From Edaphobacter sp. (GTDB taxonomy: Bacteria; Acidobacteriota; Terriglobia; Terriglobales; Acidobacteriaceae), in NCBI GenBank assembly GCA_025462645.1, contig JAOAPB010000129.1:1-64000 (forward strand): a stretch of DNA of 64,000 nt, read 5' to 3'. The notes beneath the pieces are model-generated. The model was not told where the DNA came from and searched no databases. It saw nothing but the letters and a program-made list of their open reading frames with translations. The position numbers were made by a program, and so were the translations under genes. Each line of letters begins with the position of its first letter. Position 1 is the first letter of the stretch. This document shows, one piece after another, positions 25,566 through 35,464 of this stretch.

Positions 25566-28500
25566 TCAAGGATTTCTGCTCAGTCGCCGATAGTACTCGG
25601 CTACTGAGTCCTGATATCCAGTCGGAACAGCATAAGGTTTTCCGGTACGTGCTTCGGTAGAAGCGCCGTTGCGCTGCAACTCGAGTTCGATGCGATCTAT
25701 AGAGCTGAGCATGTCACGATGCATCTGCTCCACCATCGCCTGATTACCAGGGAAGCGGCTGGGATCGAGCTGCTGCATCTGTCTCGCCAGCTCCCGCACT
25801 TCCTTCGTGGCTCGTGGATCGCCCTGTACAATCTGTCGGAGCTGGTTCAGTTCGCGCATACCCTGCTGATAAGTGTGCTCAGCGTCGGCAGGATTGGCAG
25901 AGGCGTCAGTCGGCGCTGGCCGCTGCCCGGCTTGGCCGTAGTGATTGTTGCCGGTATTGATGTTGCCCCAGACAGGGCCGTCCGCGCCACCTCCACCGCC
26001 GTAGCGTACATCACCGCTCTGACCGCTACGCTGTCCCATACGATTTCCCGCCTGCTGTCCAAAGCCACCACCCTGCTGTTGGCCTGATTGCTGCCCGGGA
26101 TCGCCAGGCTGGCCGCTGTTGCCATTGGCACGTCCTTGATGGTTGCCATTCTGCCCGCTCTGATTGCTCTGGCTCTGCTGTTCATTACGGGCCGATTGAC
26201 CGTTCTGTTCATTCTGCCGGCCACTCCTGCTACGTGATGCAGCCATCGCCTGAAGTTGGCTACGCAGCCGCTCGACTTGATCTAGTGCGGCTGCCTCGTC
26301 ACCTTGTGTCCTGCCGCGCTGTCCCCGCTTCGCTTGACCTATTCCCTGCTGTGCTTGCCGAAGGTGCTGGCTGAGCTGCTGCAAGCCCTGCGCGATCTGG
26401 GCTTCAGTACCGTTCGAACTCGGATTGATGCCGCCCCGCAGCCAATCAGCCGTCCTTTGCACATGGTTATCGAGATCGGATTGATCCATCTCCGCGAGCG
26501 CATCACGCAGCTCCTGCGCAACGCCTGGTTGGTTCGGTGCCATTTCTCGCGCGGTATCACGAAGCCCTTTCTGCAGCTTCGACAAATCGTTAGAGAGTTG
26601 CTGTCGCTCGCCAGCCAGCTGGTTGCTCTCGTTGCGGCGCGCCATCATGCTGTCCCGGTCCATCACGCTATAGTCACCCTGCTGACTGGCGAACTTGTTG
26701 ATGCGGTCGGACTGCGCGCGTTGCTCCTTCGTCAGCCGATCGGCTTCGTGGGAAAGAGAATCCAACTTGCCCGAGGCAAGCTGTTGCTGCGTTCCTCTGA
26801 GCAGATCTGTGGCATCACGTAGCCGGTCGGCAGCACTCCTGGCAGCCTCGGCGCTCTGCTCCGGACCACTACTGCGCTTCATTGCATCGCCTGCCTGACG
26901 AAGACGACTTAGGGCCTGCTCGATCCGCTGGTCTGAAGCCTCCCCGGCAGACTGGCTACCGGCTCGTTGCCGTGATGACTGCGAACCCGACTGGGACGAT
27001 TGAGACCCAGATTGCACCGAAGAGCGTCCATTTGAGCTCTGCTGTTGGCTTTGAGCTTGGCCGCCCTGCTTACCTTGGCTGCTCTGTGCAAGCTGTTCAA
27101 TCTGCTGCCGCAGCTGCTCGGCCTCGCGCCGCAGCATCTCCTGTTGCCACCGCTCCTGAAAGCTCTGCTGCGGATTGTGCTGCTGCTTTGCTAGGTCCTC
27201 CTGCCGCTTGGCTAGCGCATCGAGCTTTGCGAGCGCGTCTTCTACATTCTTCGCATGCTGCTCCGCGGGAGAAGCCGTTTGCGCTGTCTCATACTGATTC
27301 TTCTCCGTGTCCAGCTCCAGATCAAAGAGACTGGCCAGATCGCGACCTGCGCTATCGCTACCGCCTCCTCCGCCTCCACCCTGTTGACCGAAGGCAACCT
27401 GAATCTTGCGGAAGGTCGCCTCAGCGTGTAACAACGATTGCAGCGCCTTCTGCTCCAGTGGAATAGCATCTTTCCACTGCATGTCCTTCAGCTTGCCCGC
27501 TGAAGGAAGCATCGCCGAGGCTGCAGTCTGCATATCTTTCTCGAAACCGGTGAACTCCTCGTTTGCCGCAGAGAGGTCGCGGCTCTGCATACGGGCCGAG
27601 AGCGCCACTACCTGGTCATGCAGCTTCTGCTGTGCATCGGAGAGAAACTGTCCTGCCACGGCGGCATCTTTTGTCGTGGCAGTTTTGTCGTTCTGCTGTT
27701 TCCAGGTTGCGGCGATCAGTTCTTTCTGTCGTTTCGAGATCTCCGTCTGGTTGTTCTGTCCCCCACCACCGCCACCGCCTCCACTCTGCTGCGACTGCGA
27801 AAACTCACGCTCATACGGATCGACCTGAATAAAACTAATGTCGGTACGGGCTTCAGCGTGGCCATCCTTCGCCGTCGCATAAAGGCTTACCAAATCGCCA
27901 GGCACTAGCTTGAAATCTTCCAGACGCAACGCGTAAGAGCCCTCGGCATTTTTTGCGTTGAGCGCTTTGAGCACGTTCACCTCGCGGCTCGGCCCACCAT
28001 TCACTGAGTAATGCAAATGCACGTCTTTCAACCCGAACTGGTCCGCTGCTTTCACGCCGACCGTCACCTCCTCAATCGGGCTGGCGCGGTAGTCGCCGCC
28101 GGGGCGGCTGAGGGCAACCTCCGGCGGCATGGCCTTATCGGTCGCGATAAAGTAGTCCCCCGAGAGCCGCACTGGCTGACCTTGATCTGTGGCGGACACA
28201 TGATAGGCGCCGTCCTTCTCCATGTGGATAGTGCCTCGGTACCTGTTGCCCTCGCTACCCACCAGTTGAACCGCCTTATTGCTGTCGAGCGTCAACTGTC
28301 CATTTTTTAAGGGACGATCCATCTCGATGTCGATTGCAGCATCAGTCCCCTCGATCGCACGCAAGTCGCCAGAGCGTTCTTCCGTCACCGGCTTCATCCC
28401 AGTCCACTTCGGATACTGGTAAGTCACTCGAACTTCCTTCACAGAAGGAAGGTCCACAACACGCACTTTGTAATGCGACGAAAGTAGCGGACCAGCAGCT

Positions 28501-29279
28501 ACATAGTATTCGACATTCTCAGGCAGGCCGGCAAAGACGAATTGATACGTCCCCGCATTAGCTTGGTTTGGCTGCGGCTGCATTGTGACCGGTTCCCACC
28601 CGTTCGCACTCTGGTAGTGGGCGAAGACTTGCACCTTGTCCGGCCGCATGCCGATTACATGTGCGGTAATAAGCTGGTCACTATTTCGTCGCACCGCCAC
28701 ATCGCCAGGAAGCACTGTGATCGCGTAGAACGGAGCCGCGTCCTTCTTCGATCCGGTCCAGAGCAGCGATGCGCCGTAACCGAGGTAGCCTGGTCCAGCA
28801 GTGATCATCCACGTTAGCACTCCGAGGCACGCCAGTCCCGCGCCGCTGAGTGCGAACAGCCGGTTGTTCGGAACCAGCGAAGACGGCGGCGCAATTTGCG
28901 TTCGTGAAAGCGTATCTACGGCCAAAAGTTCCAGAAATGGATTACTCCCGTCGCGTTCGCACTCATGGAAGGTTGTCAGCCTTTGCTGAAGCTCAGGATG
29001 TGCGGCTTCAGCCACGCGCACCACACGCGCCCGCGTCAGGCGGATCAACGGAAGCACAATGCTGAACCCAGCAGCTGTAGCCAACGCCGCGAGCAGGGCC
29101 AGCCGCGCCCCAGCGACTCCATGCGTCGGAAAGGCATAATGATTAAGCAACAGCACTAGTGCAGCTGTAACGATGAGTGCCGTGCAAATAAAGATCGCCG
29201 TACCGCGCAGCCACGCTCCCAGCCACAACCTGCGTTGCAGCCGCGCGATATAGGAGTTGAGCTCGTTCTGCCTGCTCAT
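25566..29279 (-). CDS. Large membrane protein with Gln/Gly/Ser-rich coiled-coil C-terminus (DUF4175-like)
   Basis: 1237 residues from the ATG at 29279, which overlaps the preceding stop (ATGA) and has GGGAGG four bases upstream. The N-terminal 190 residues hold three hydrophobic segments. The middle (about 220-520) looks like Ig-like beta domains. From about 530 on the protein is helical and of low complexity, with polyglycine breaks and long Gln/Ser/Arg runs (about 760-850 and 1010-1110). It ends in a conserved helical region (QLRQIVQGDPRATKEVRELA). The architecture resembles DUF4175-type proteins found beside MoxR/VWA genes; no enzymatic motif is visible. Probable inner-membrane scaffold with a long periplasmic part. 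It is the last gene of an eight-gene operon. Confidence 0.8.
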   Translation of the reverse strand: MSRQNELNSYIARLQRRLWLGAWLRGTAIFICTALIVTAALVLLLNHYAFPTHGVAGARLALLAALATAAGFSIVLPLIRLTRARVVRVAEAAHPELQQRLTTFHECERDGSNPFLELLAVDTLSRTQIAPPSSLVPNNRLFALSGAGLACLGVLTWMITAGPGYLGYGASLLWTGSKKDAAPFYAITVLPGDVAVRRNSDQLITAHVIGMRPDKVQVFAHYQSANGWEPVTMQPQPNQANAGTYQFVFAGLPENVEYYVAAGPLLSSHYKVRVVDLPSVKEVRVTYQYPKWTGMKPVTEERSGDLRAIEGTDAAIDIEMDRPLKNGQLTLDSNKAVQLVGSEGNRYRGTIHMEKDGAYHVSATDQGQPVRLSGDYFIATDKAMPPEVALSRPGGDYRASPIEEVTVGVKAADQFGLKDVHLHYSVNGGPSREVNVLKALNAKNAEGSYALRLEDFKLVPGDLVSLYATAKDGHAEARTDISFIQVDPYEREFSQSQQSGGGGGGGGQNNQTEISKRQKELIAATWKQQNDKTATTKDAAVAGQFLSDAQQKLHDQVVALSARMQSRDLSAANEEFTGFEKDMQTAASAMLPSAGKLKDMQWKDAIPLEQKALQSLLHAEATFRKIQVAFGQQGGGGGGGSDSAGRDLASLFDLELDTEKNQYETAQTASPAEQHAKNVEDALAKLDALAKRQEDLAKQQHNPQQSFQERWQQEMLRREAEQLRQQIEQLAQSSQGKQGGQAQSQQQSSNGRSSVQSGSQSSQSGSQSSRQRAGSQSAGEASDQRIEQALSRLRQAGDAMKRSSGPEQSAEAARSAADRLRDATDLLRGTQQQLASGKLDSLSHEADRLTKEQRAQSDRINKFASQQGDYSVMDRDSMMARRNESNQLAGERQQLSNDLSKLQKGLRDTAREMAPNQPGVAQELRDALAEMDQSDLDNHVQRTADWLRGGINPSSNGTEAQIAQGLQQLSQHLRQAQQGIGQAKRGQRGRTQGDEAAALDQVERLRSQLQAMAASRSRSGRQNEQNGQSARNEQQSQSNQSGQNGNHQGRANGNSGQPGDPGQQSGQQQGGGFGQQAGNRMGQRSGQSGDVRYGGGGGADGPVWGNINTGNNHYGQAGQRPAPTDASANPADAEHTYQQGMRELNQLRQIVQGDPRATKEVRELARQMQQLDPSRFPGNQAMVEQMHRDMLSSIDRIELELQRNGASTEARTGKPYAVPTGYQDSVAEYYRRLSRNP

Positions 29280-31321
29280 GCGTCCTCCCGCTGCGTGCCC
29301 ATGTAGCCGCTGGCAAGGAACGTTTCTGCCAGCGCAACAACTAGTGCAAACAGCATAACGTACCACCACAGACTCACGGGGCGGTATTTCGCTTCAGCCC
29401 CGACATTTGTGGCTGTCTGTATAGACGCTTCACCTTTGCTTCCGCTCCAAAGCTGCTGCACATCTGGTGCAATAGGCTCCAGGTCTGATTCACGCCGGTC
29501 GGGGTTAACCCCAATAACTGCATCGCGTCCATTCGCAAATCGAATCTGATAGAAACCCGCACGCTGCAGCCGAAAGGTTTGGACGGTCCGCGCCTCGCTC
29601 AACGAAAGGGGCCTGCGTCCACCAGTGTCGACCACCTCTACGCTCGCTATCTCACCCACCGGTTCGGCTGTCGAGCGGAGTTGCACGAACGAGTCGACCA
29701 AACGGGAGCCACTCAGCCGCTCGCTGCCTGAGAGATACCGCGCCGCCTTGTCAACGAACGTCACAAAGATTGGATGCAGTGGCAGATCATTGGTCAGGTT
29801 TTCTAGGCCAGAGGTGAATAACAGCACGTGTCCTTCGCCTATCTGCCTGTCGAGCAACAGGGGCGTCCCATCACTTAGGCGCGCCGCTACGCGCGCCTGT
29901 CCAGAGTCCACTGTTGCTGCATAGAAGAACTTCGTCTCAGCCCACCCCCCATTATCTCGCCCTGGCTGCGCCTGCTCGAGCGCCGGATGCGTAAAATCCA
30001 CCTGACTAACCGTCGCCGCGCCGCCTGTACGGGCGTAGTCGTGAGCATCCTTCACATCACCTCCCCACAGCGGAATACGCGCGTGATGCCCTGCATTGGT
30101 GCCGAGCGCGATTAAAATGCTGCCGCCCTTCGAGATGTATTGAGCAAGGGTATGCTCAAAGATCGATGGCAGCATCACTGTATCCGACAGCACAACAAAA
30201 GCGTACTTTGACGGATCGAAGTCCGTTGCCTGCTCCGCAGTCACAGATTGCAGCACGAACGAAGCCTGTGTTACCGCCCCCAAAGCAGCACCGAAGTATA
30301 GCGCCGACCGGGAATCATTAGCTGTGTGGACGAACAGCACCCGCTCGGGATCGGATCGGCGTATCACGAATACGCTTGCATCATCCAAGGGAAAGCCATC
30401 GCCGCCATCTTCAATTCGCAATTCGCAGCGATTGAATCCATACCCTACATCGAGCGGGGCAAACTCCACCGTCCCACGCCCATTAGCTGAAACCTTCACC
30501 TTACGGGTTGCGATCGTCTTGCCATTCACCACGAACGACACCGTCTTCTCTGCTGCCGGAGTGCCATATCCCGCCACCACAGCCTGTACACGCGATCGCT
30601 TGGGATCCTTCGGGTCGGCGAGTTCAGCCGGTGCGCTTACACTCTCGATCGTCCAGTTGGGAGATGTATTGCCTCTCACCGCTGCATGCAGCATCAGGGT
30701 CACGTTCGTCGGCAACACCATATCGGCAAAGTTTGCAGGCACAGCCGTACGCTGCATATCGCTGAACAGATGCAGATCGATCGGGCCGTGCACCGTTTCA
30801 CCAATCACGCGAATACTGCGGCCCAGTTCGCCGAAGTTCGCGTGACCATCTCTTGGCTGGATGCTCTCAAGTGCCGAGTGTAACTGTGCTTCGTCAGCGA
30901 TCGCCTGCGTAAGTATCTCTAGCTGTCCCCCGAGCGCGATCACTTGCGCCTTCTGCGAATGCGGTTTGGCGGCCAGTATCCCAAGCGCCTGCTGTTTCGC
31001 GTCCGCGAACCGCGTCCCAGCACGCATGCTGAAGGAATTGTCCAGCACGATCAGCAGCAGATGCCCGTTTGCATCCGCAGACCGTCGTATAAATGGATTA
31101 GCAAACGCCAGCACCACCAGCAGCAGCAATGCATATCTTAGGCTGAAGAGAAACAGATATCGCAATCGGCGATGCCGCGTCGAGCTCTGCGTGCCTCGCT
31201 CGAAGAACATCAGTGAACTCACCGGCCGCGGCACGGTCACATGCCTTCGCAGCAGATGCACGAATATTGGCACGCCTAGCGCAGCTAGACCTCCCAGAAA
31301 CCAAGGCGTGAGAAAACCCAT
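29276..31321 (-). CDS. BatA-like membrane protein with VWA domain
   Basis: 681 residues. N-terminal BatA signature (FLTPWFLGGLAALGVPIFVHLLRR), a second membrane helix near residues 56-76, then a VWA domain with MIDAS motif DNSFS (94-98). The C-terminal part is a glutamine-amidotransferase-like fold region (VVLSDTVMLPSIFEHTLAQY) and ends with a final membrane helix (SLWWYVMLFALVVALAETF). The MoxR/DUF58/BatA order is a widely conserved module thought to build or regulate envelope complexes using VWA metal-dependent adhesion. It overlaps both neighbours by one to four bases. Confidence 0.9.
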   Translation of the reverse strand: MGFLTPWFLGGLAALGVPIFVHLLRRHVTVPRPVSSLMFFERGTQSSTRHRRLRYLFLFSLRYALLLLVVLAFANPFIRRSADANGHLLLIVLDNSFSMRAGTRFADAKQQALGILAAKPHSQKAQVIALGGQLEILTQAIADEAQLHSALESIQPRDGHANFGELGRSIRVIGETVHGPIDLHLFSDMQRTAVPANFADMVLPTNVTLMLHAAVRGNTSPNWTIESVSAPAELADPKDPKRSRVQAVVAGYGTPAAEKTVSFVVNGKTIATRKVKVSANGRGTVEFAPLDVGYGFNRCELRIEDGGDGFPLDDASVFVIRRSDPERVLFVHTANDSRSALYFGAALGAVTQASFVLQSVTAEQATDFDPSKYAFVVLSDTVMLPSIFEHTLAQYISKGGSILIALGTNAGHHARIPLWGGDVKDAHDYARTGGAATVSQVDFTHPALEQAQPGRDNGGWAETKFFYAATVDSGQARVAARLSDGTPLLLDRQIGEGHVLLFTSGLENLTNDLPLHPIFVTFVDKAARYLSGSERLSGSRLVDSFVQLRSTAEPVGEIASVEVVDTGGRRPLSLSEARTVQTFRLQRAGFYQIRFANGRDAVIGVNPDRRESDLEPIAPDVQQLWSGSKGEASIQTATNVGAEAKYRPVSLWWYVMLFALVVALAETFLASGYMGTQREDA

Positions 31322-32208
31322 CAGTTCCCCGCCTGCCGCAGCGAAAGATACTCGCGCAGCGTTGCATCGAGCGGTTGATCGGTTACGAGCAGCTGATAAT
31401 CCATCCCCGCTGCCCGCGTGCGTGAGCGAAGCTGCTCAATGTGCGCCTCCATCTTCGTGCGATAGGTCGTCTTCGTGTACTCGGGAATAACTTCTATCTC
31501 CCGATCAGTTTCAAGATCAACCAGAATCGTCGGCCCTTTCAGCACTGGCCGTATTTCCTGAGGATCAAGAATATGAAACAACGCTACATCGTTGCCATGG
31601 AAGCGAAGCGGCTCAATGGCGCGTACGATCGTTTCCGGTTCCTCATAGAAGTCCGAGATCACAATCACTATGCCACGCCGGTGCAGTAGCTCTTGAAAAT
31701 GCCGCAGTGGTTTAGCGAAATCCGTCCGTGCGCGCGGCTCGGCCTGGTCAAGCCCGGCAAAAAGCCGTGCAAGATGGCCCTGTCGCGTGGATGGTCTCAC
31801 ATATTCCCGCAACTCATCATCGAAGACGATCAGTCCCGCCGCATCATGCTGATTCCGGATCGCAAGATAGAAAAGCGACGCCGCAATGAAGCGGGCGTAG
31901 TCCATTTTCTTCGGAGGACCGGACGTGTACTGCATCGAGTTGCTCGCATCGAGCAATACCACAAGCTGGCTGTTCGTCTCACCGCGATAGCGCTTTAGGT
32001 AGCAGCGTTCAGTACGCGCGAATAAATTCCAGTCCACATGGCGCAGATCGTCGCCCGGGGCGTAGGCACGGTACTCGGCAAACTCCTGGCTAAAGCCGAA
32101 CTCCGGCGATCGATGCAGGCCAGCCACAAAGCCGTCCACTACTGTCTTTGCCAGTAGGTCCAGAGAGGAGATGCCTGCCAGCACCGCCGGATCCAAAAAG
32201 CGCTGCAT
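31321..32208 (-). CDS. DUF58 protein (MoxR-associated VWA-like)
   Basis: 295 residues. DUF58 signature EYRAYAPGDDLRHVDWNLFARTER spans about 44-67, followed by a VWA-like MIDAS strand LLDASNSM. No membrane segment. Start and stop overlap the adjacent genes by one base (TGATG), indicating translational coupling with the MoxR ATPase upstream and the BatA-like gene downstream. DUF58 proteins are presumed MoxR clients or adaptors. Confidence 0.93.
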   Translation of the reverse strand: MQRFLDPAVLAGISSLDLLAKTVVDGFVAGLHRSPEFGFSQEFAEYRAYAPGDDLRHVDWNLFARTERCYLKRYRGETNSQLVVLLDASNSMQYTSGPPKKMDYARFIAASLFYLAIRNQHDAAGLIVFDDELREYVRPSTRQGHLARLFAGLDQAEPRARTDFAKPLRHFQELLHRRGIVIVISDFYEEPETIVRAIEPLRFHGNDVALFHILDPQEIRPVLKGPTILVDLETDREIEVIPEYTKTTYRTKMEAHIEQLRSRTRAAGMDYQLLVTDQPLDATLREYLSLRQAGN

Positions 32209-33236
32209 CAGCTCTCCTTTAGCCGCGGCACATACGCCACCAGCCGGTTGAGGATCTCGTCCGCATCAATCCGTTCGGACTCGGCGTGGAAGTTCAGTAG
32301 GATGCGATGTCGTAACACCGGCAACGCCACTGACATGATGTCGTCGTAGGTCACGTGATAACGCTTTCGCGAGAGTGCCCGCGCCTTCGCGGACAGTACA
32401 ATGAACTGCGCCGCTCGAATACTTCCTCCATAGTTCACATATTTCTTCACGAAGTCGGGCGAGTTTTCGCTTTTGGGCCGCGTCGCACGCACCAGATTCA
32501 CCACGTACCGCGCAACCGATTCGGCGATCGGTACCATTCGCACAAGCTGCTGGAAATCGAGCAGTTCCCCGGCTGATGTTACTGTCTCAATCTTTGCATT
32601 GCGTGTCGTCGTTGTCAGATCAACGACCTTCAGTTCATCCTCGACGCTCAGATAATCCAGCGTGGCATTGAAGAGAAATCGGTCCAACTGCGCCTCCGGC
32701 AGAGGATACGTGCCTTCTAATTCGATAGGATTCTGCGTCGCCAATACAAAGAACGGCGCTGGCAACCGGTAGATGTGCCCCCGCACCGTGCAGGAATGCT
32801 CCTGCATGGCTTCGAGCAACGCAGCCTGTGTCTTTGGTGGCGTACGATTAATTTCGTCGGCTAACAGGATGTTGCCGAAGATCGGCCCTTCAACAAACGT
32901 CCATTTGCGATGGCCCGTCGTTAGGTCCTCTTCAATGATGTCGGTGCCAGTGATATCCGACGGCATCAAGTCTGGCGTGAACTGAATGCGCCGGAATTCC
33001 AGACCCAGCGCGTCCGCGATCGTACGCACCATCAGGGTCTTCGCGGTGCCGGGGAGGCCGGTAATCAAACAATGGCCGCCCACGAAGAGTGCGATCAGCA
33101 CTTGGTCTAGGACCTCCTCCTGGCCCACGATGACCTCACGCACTTGCTTAACGATGTCTTCGCGCACTGCGTGGAAGCGTTCGACGCGTTGCTGGAGTTG
33201 TGCTGCATCCGGATTCAAGTCGACAAAAGTAGCCAT
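32208..33236 (-). CDS. MoxR family AAA+ ATPase
   Basis: 342 residues from the ATG at 33236 (GAGGA upstream); an in-frame TTG one codon earlier is ignored. Walker A GLPGTAKTL, Walker B ILLADEINR, sensor 1 LATQNPIE, and the MoxR-typical EGTYPLPEAQLDRFLF. Cytoplasmic chaperone-like ATPase that remodels partner complexes, usually the VWA proteins encoded beside it. It is the fifth gene of the operon, starting 20 bp after the TPR peptidase gene. Confidence 0.96.
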   Translation of the reverse strand: MATFVDLNPDAAQLQQRVERFHAVREDIVKQVREVIVGQEEVLDQVLIALFVGGHCLITGLPGTAKTLMVRTIADALGLEFRRIQFTPDLMPSDITGTDIIEEDLTTGHRKWTFVEGPIFGNILLADEINRTPPKTQAALLEAMQEHSCTVRGHIYRLPAPFFVLATQNPIELEGTYPLPEAQLDRFLFNATLDYLSVEDELKVVDLTTTTRNAKIETVTSAGELLDFQQLVRMVPIAESVARYVVNLVRATRPKSENSPDFVKKYVNYGGSIRAAQFIVLSAKARALSRKRYHVTYDDIMSVALPVLRHRILLNFHAESERIDADEILNRLVAYVPRLKES

Positions 33237-33256
33237 CAATTCCCGTCCTCATGAGT

Positions 33257-35464
33257 TCATTTTTTAGATGATTGGTTCAATTCCAGCAACATCTTCTGTG
33301 CCGGCCGATAGCCGGGCGCAGCTTCAAGAGCAGCTAGCACACTCTCCTCGGCCTTGTCCTTCAGTCCCGCACCTAGATACGCCTGCGCCAGGTGAAACTC
33401 AGCGCCCGCTTTGTCCAGCGGGTTCGACGCCACGACTGCGATGTACTCGCGGATGGCGCCGTCGTACTGCTTCTGCGTGTACAAAAGGTCCCCAAGCCGA
33501 CGATGCAGTTCCTCATTTTTAACGGGGTAGATATAGTTCAAACGCTCAAGCGTGGCCACCGCTTCGGCCTGCTTACCGATGGTCTCTTCTAGCGTCGCGA
33601 GCCGCTTCAGTACCGCTGGGTCCCCCCCCCCTTCGCGTTCATACGCGGTCAGCATCACAGCCTCAGCCTTCGCATCTCCTTTCGCTTTATCCGCATCAGC
33701 CATCAGCTCGTAAATATTCGCTTCACCCACGTATTCGGGATACATCGCCAACACCATGGGCCCCTGTGCCAACACTATGTCCCACTGCTTCTGCTGCCAT
33801 GCCGCTACAAGTGTCTTCAGTTTCTCGCGCCAGCCATCAAGGTGAGCAGCCTCCACCCCATACTTCTTGTCGATCCACGCAAGATACTGCCTATCGAACT
33901 CCTTCGATGCCAGTCCTAGATCCTGCTGCACCACCTGAGCTGTCGTCTGCAGCTGCGCATAGGAATGGACCATCTCCAGTAGTTTCTCTTCGCCCCAGTT
34001 TGCCTTCACAAAATCGCAGATGCTACCAGCCTGAAAGTACGAGACGATCACCTGCGACGGATACTTTGGATAGACGAAGCCGCGATCCAGCTGAGCTAGG
34101 GGCAACAGCTTCTTCTCGCGAATGGCGATTAGAACCTCTGGCGTGACGCGGTCACTCCACTCTTGGGAGTGCTCCCCCTCTTCATGCACCGCGAGCCCCT
34201 CAGTGAACCAACGCGGTACCCGATGGTTCGTGGCTGTGAGGATGTAGACATGGCTCATCTCGTGCCACAGCGTCGCGCCCCAGTTGAAGTCGCCGGGCCT
34301 GCGTGCCGAGGGGCTGTCCATCGCCACTACTTGCCCGAAGGTCACTCCCAGCGCGCCCAATCCTGGCATTCCCATCGTGCGCACGGCGAAGTCTTCGTGA
34401 TCCGGATAAATCTCCAGCTGTACCGGACCGGGCAGCTTCATGCGGTACTTCTTTTCGTACTTCGCGATAATCGCGCGGAGTTCCGCCTGCACATACGGGC
34501 GCAACAAATCGGCCTCTGTCTTCTTCAGCTTCAGAATCATCATGTCGTCGCGAAAGATGTCAAAGTTCTTGTAACTGTCCAACAGGCGTAGGCTATTTAC
34601 CGTTGCGGCGTCGCGATAGCCACTGTTGTAACTCAGCTCCAGCTCCTTTAAAGGCTCGTCTTCTTTTCCTAGCCGCATGAGATTGATGCCGAGCGCCGAA
34701 TGGGCTGCCCAGAGCCGTGGGTCGGCTTTGACTGCCTTGCGGTAATACGTCACAGCGTCCTCATAACGGTAGTGCAGTTCGAGTTGGTGGGCCACACGTG
34801 CGTAGGCCTCTCCATAACTAGGATTGATAGCTTCAATCTTCGCGAACCACACATCGGGAGAGCGGTCGGCGATCAGCTCAACTGCTGCGTGGATCGCCAT
34901 CGCATCCAGTGCATCGTTCTTCAAGAGAATCGCTTTATCGGCTTCGGCTACGGCCACATCGCGATCATCATTCTCGAGTGCAAGGTTCGCCATCAGCTCA
35001 TGCGCTTCTGCGCGCTTGGGATTGAGCGCGATCGCTTTTGCTGCGTACTCCGCCGCTTTCCCATCAAAGCCATCTGCGGAGACGAGTGCCAGACCGAGAT
35101 ATGCTTCGCCATTCGATGGTTCCTGTGCCAGCACTTCGCGGAACAGATCAGTTGCTTGAGGATTATTGAACCGTTCGTGCAACAACATTCCCCAGCGCAC
35201 TTTGTAAACAGCCATATTGTTCGCAGGCTGAGTTGCAAGACGGAACTGCTCGTTCGCCTGCTCCCACTCTTCAAGACCCCAAAAGCCCTCGGCACGAGTG
35301 TACGCATCACCGCTGTGCGTCAAACCATCGAAACATGCCTGCGCCTCCGCTCGATGCCCATGCTTGCGCAGGGACCAGCAGTCCCCAGGAACAGCAGCAG
35401 AGGCAACAACACAAGTTGTTGCAGATATCAGCAACAGCGCAAGAGATGGGGCGATGCACCTCAT
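33257..35464 (-). CDS. Secreted TPR protein with gluzincin-type metallopeptidase domain
   Basis: 735 residues; the ATG overlaps the previous stop by four bases. Signal peptide to about residue 24 (ASAAVPG). Residues 60-290 are tetratricopeptide repeats (AYLGLALVSADGFDGKAAEY and similar). A metallopeptidase core follows: LWHEMSH (HEXXH at 401-405) and WFTEGLA with the third-ligand Glu at 422, as in peptidase MA-like families. More TPRs occupy about 550-730. Predicted periplasmic. It could process or assemble proteins handled by the MoxR/VWA module; substrate unknown. Confidence 0.87.
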   Translation of the reverse strand: MRCIAPSLALLLISATTCVVASAAVPGDCWSLRKHGHRAEAQACFDGLTHSGDAYTRAEGFWGLEEWEQANEQFRLATQPANNMAVYKVRWGMLLHERFNNPQATDLFREVLAQEPSNGEAYLGLALVSADGFDGKAAEYAAKAIALNPKRAEAHELMANLALENDDRDVAVAEADKAILLKNDALDAMAIHAAVELIADRSPDVWFAKIEAINPSYGEAYARVAHQLELHYRYEDAVTYYRKAVKADPRLWAAHSALGINLMRLGKEDEPLKELELSYNSGYRDAATVNSLRLLDSYKNFDIFRDDMMILKLKKTEADLLRPYVQAELRAIIAKYEKKYRMKLPGPVQLEIYPDHEDFAVRTMGMPGLGALGVTFGQVVAMDSPSARRPGDFNWGATLWHEMSHVYILTATNHRVPRWFTEGLAVHEEGEHSQEWSDRVTPEVLIAIREKKLLPLAQLDRGFVYPKYPSQVIVSYFQAGSICDFVKANWGEEKLLEMVHSYAQLQTTAQVVQQDLGLASKEFDRQYLAWIDKKYGVEAAHLDGWREKLKTLVAAWQQKQWDIVLAQGPMVLAMYPEYVGEANIYELMADADKAKGDAKAEAVMLTAYEREGGGDPAVLKRLATLEETIGKQAEAVATLERLNYIYPVKNEELHRRLGDLLYTQKQYDGAIREYIAVVASNPLDKAGAEFHLAQAYLGAGLKDKAEESVLAALEAAPGYRPAQKMLLELNQSSKK

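Noticed and set aside
26882..27466. A 194-codon plus-strand frame opposite the Gln-rich membrane protein
   Set aside because: Low-complexity DNA keeps several frames open; the product is Arg/Ala/Pro-rich and unlike any family.
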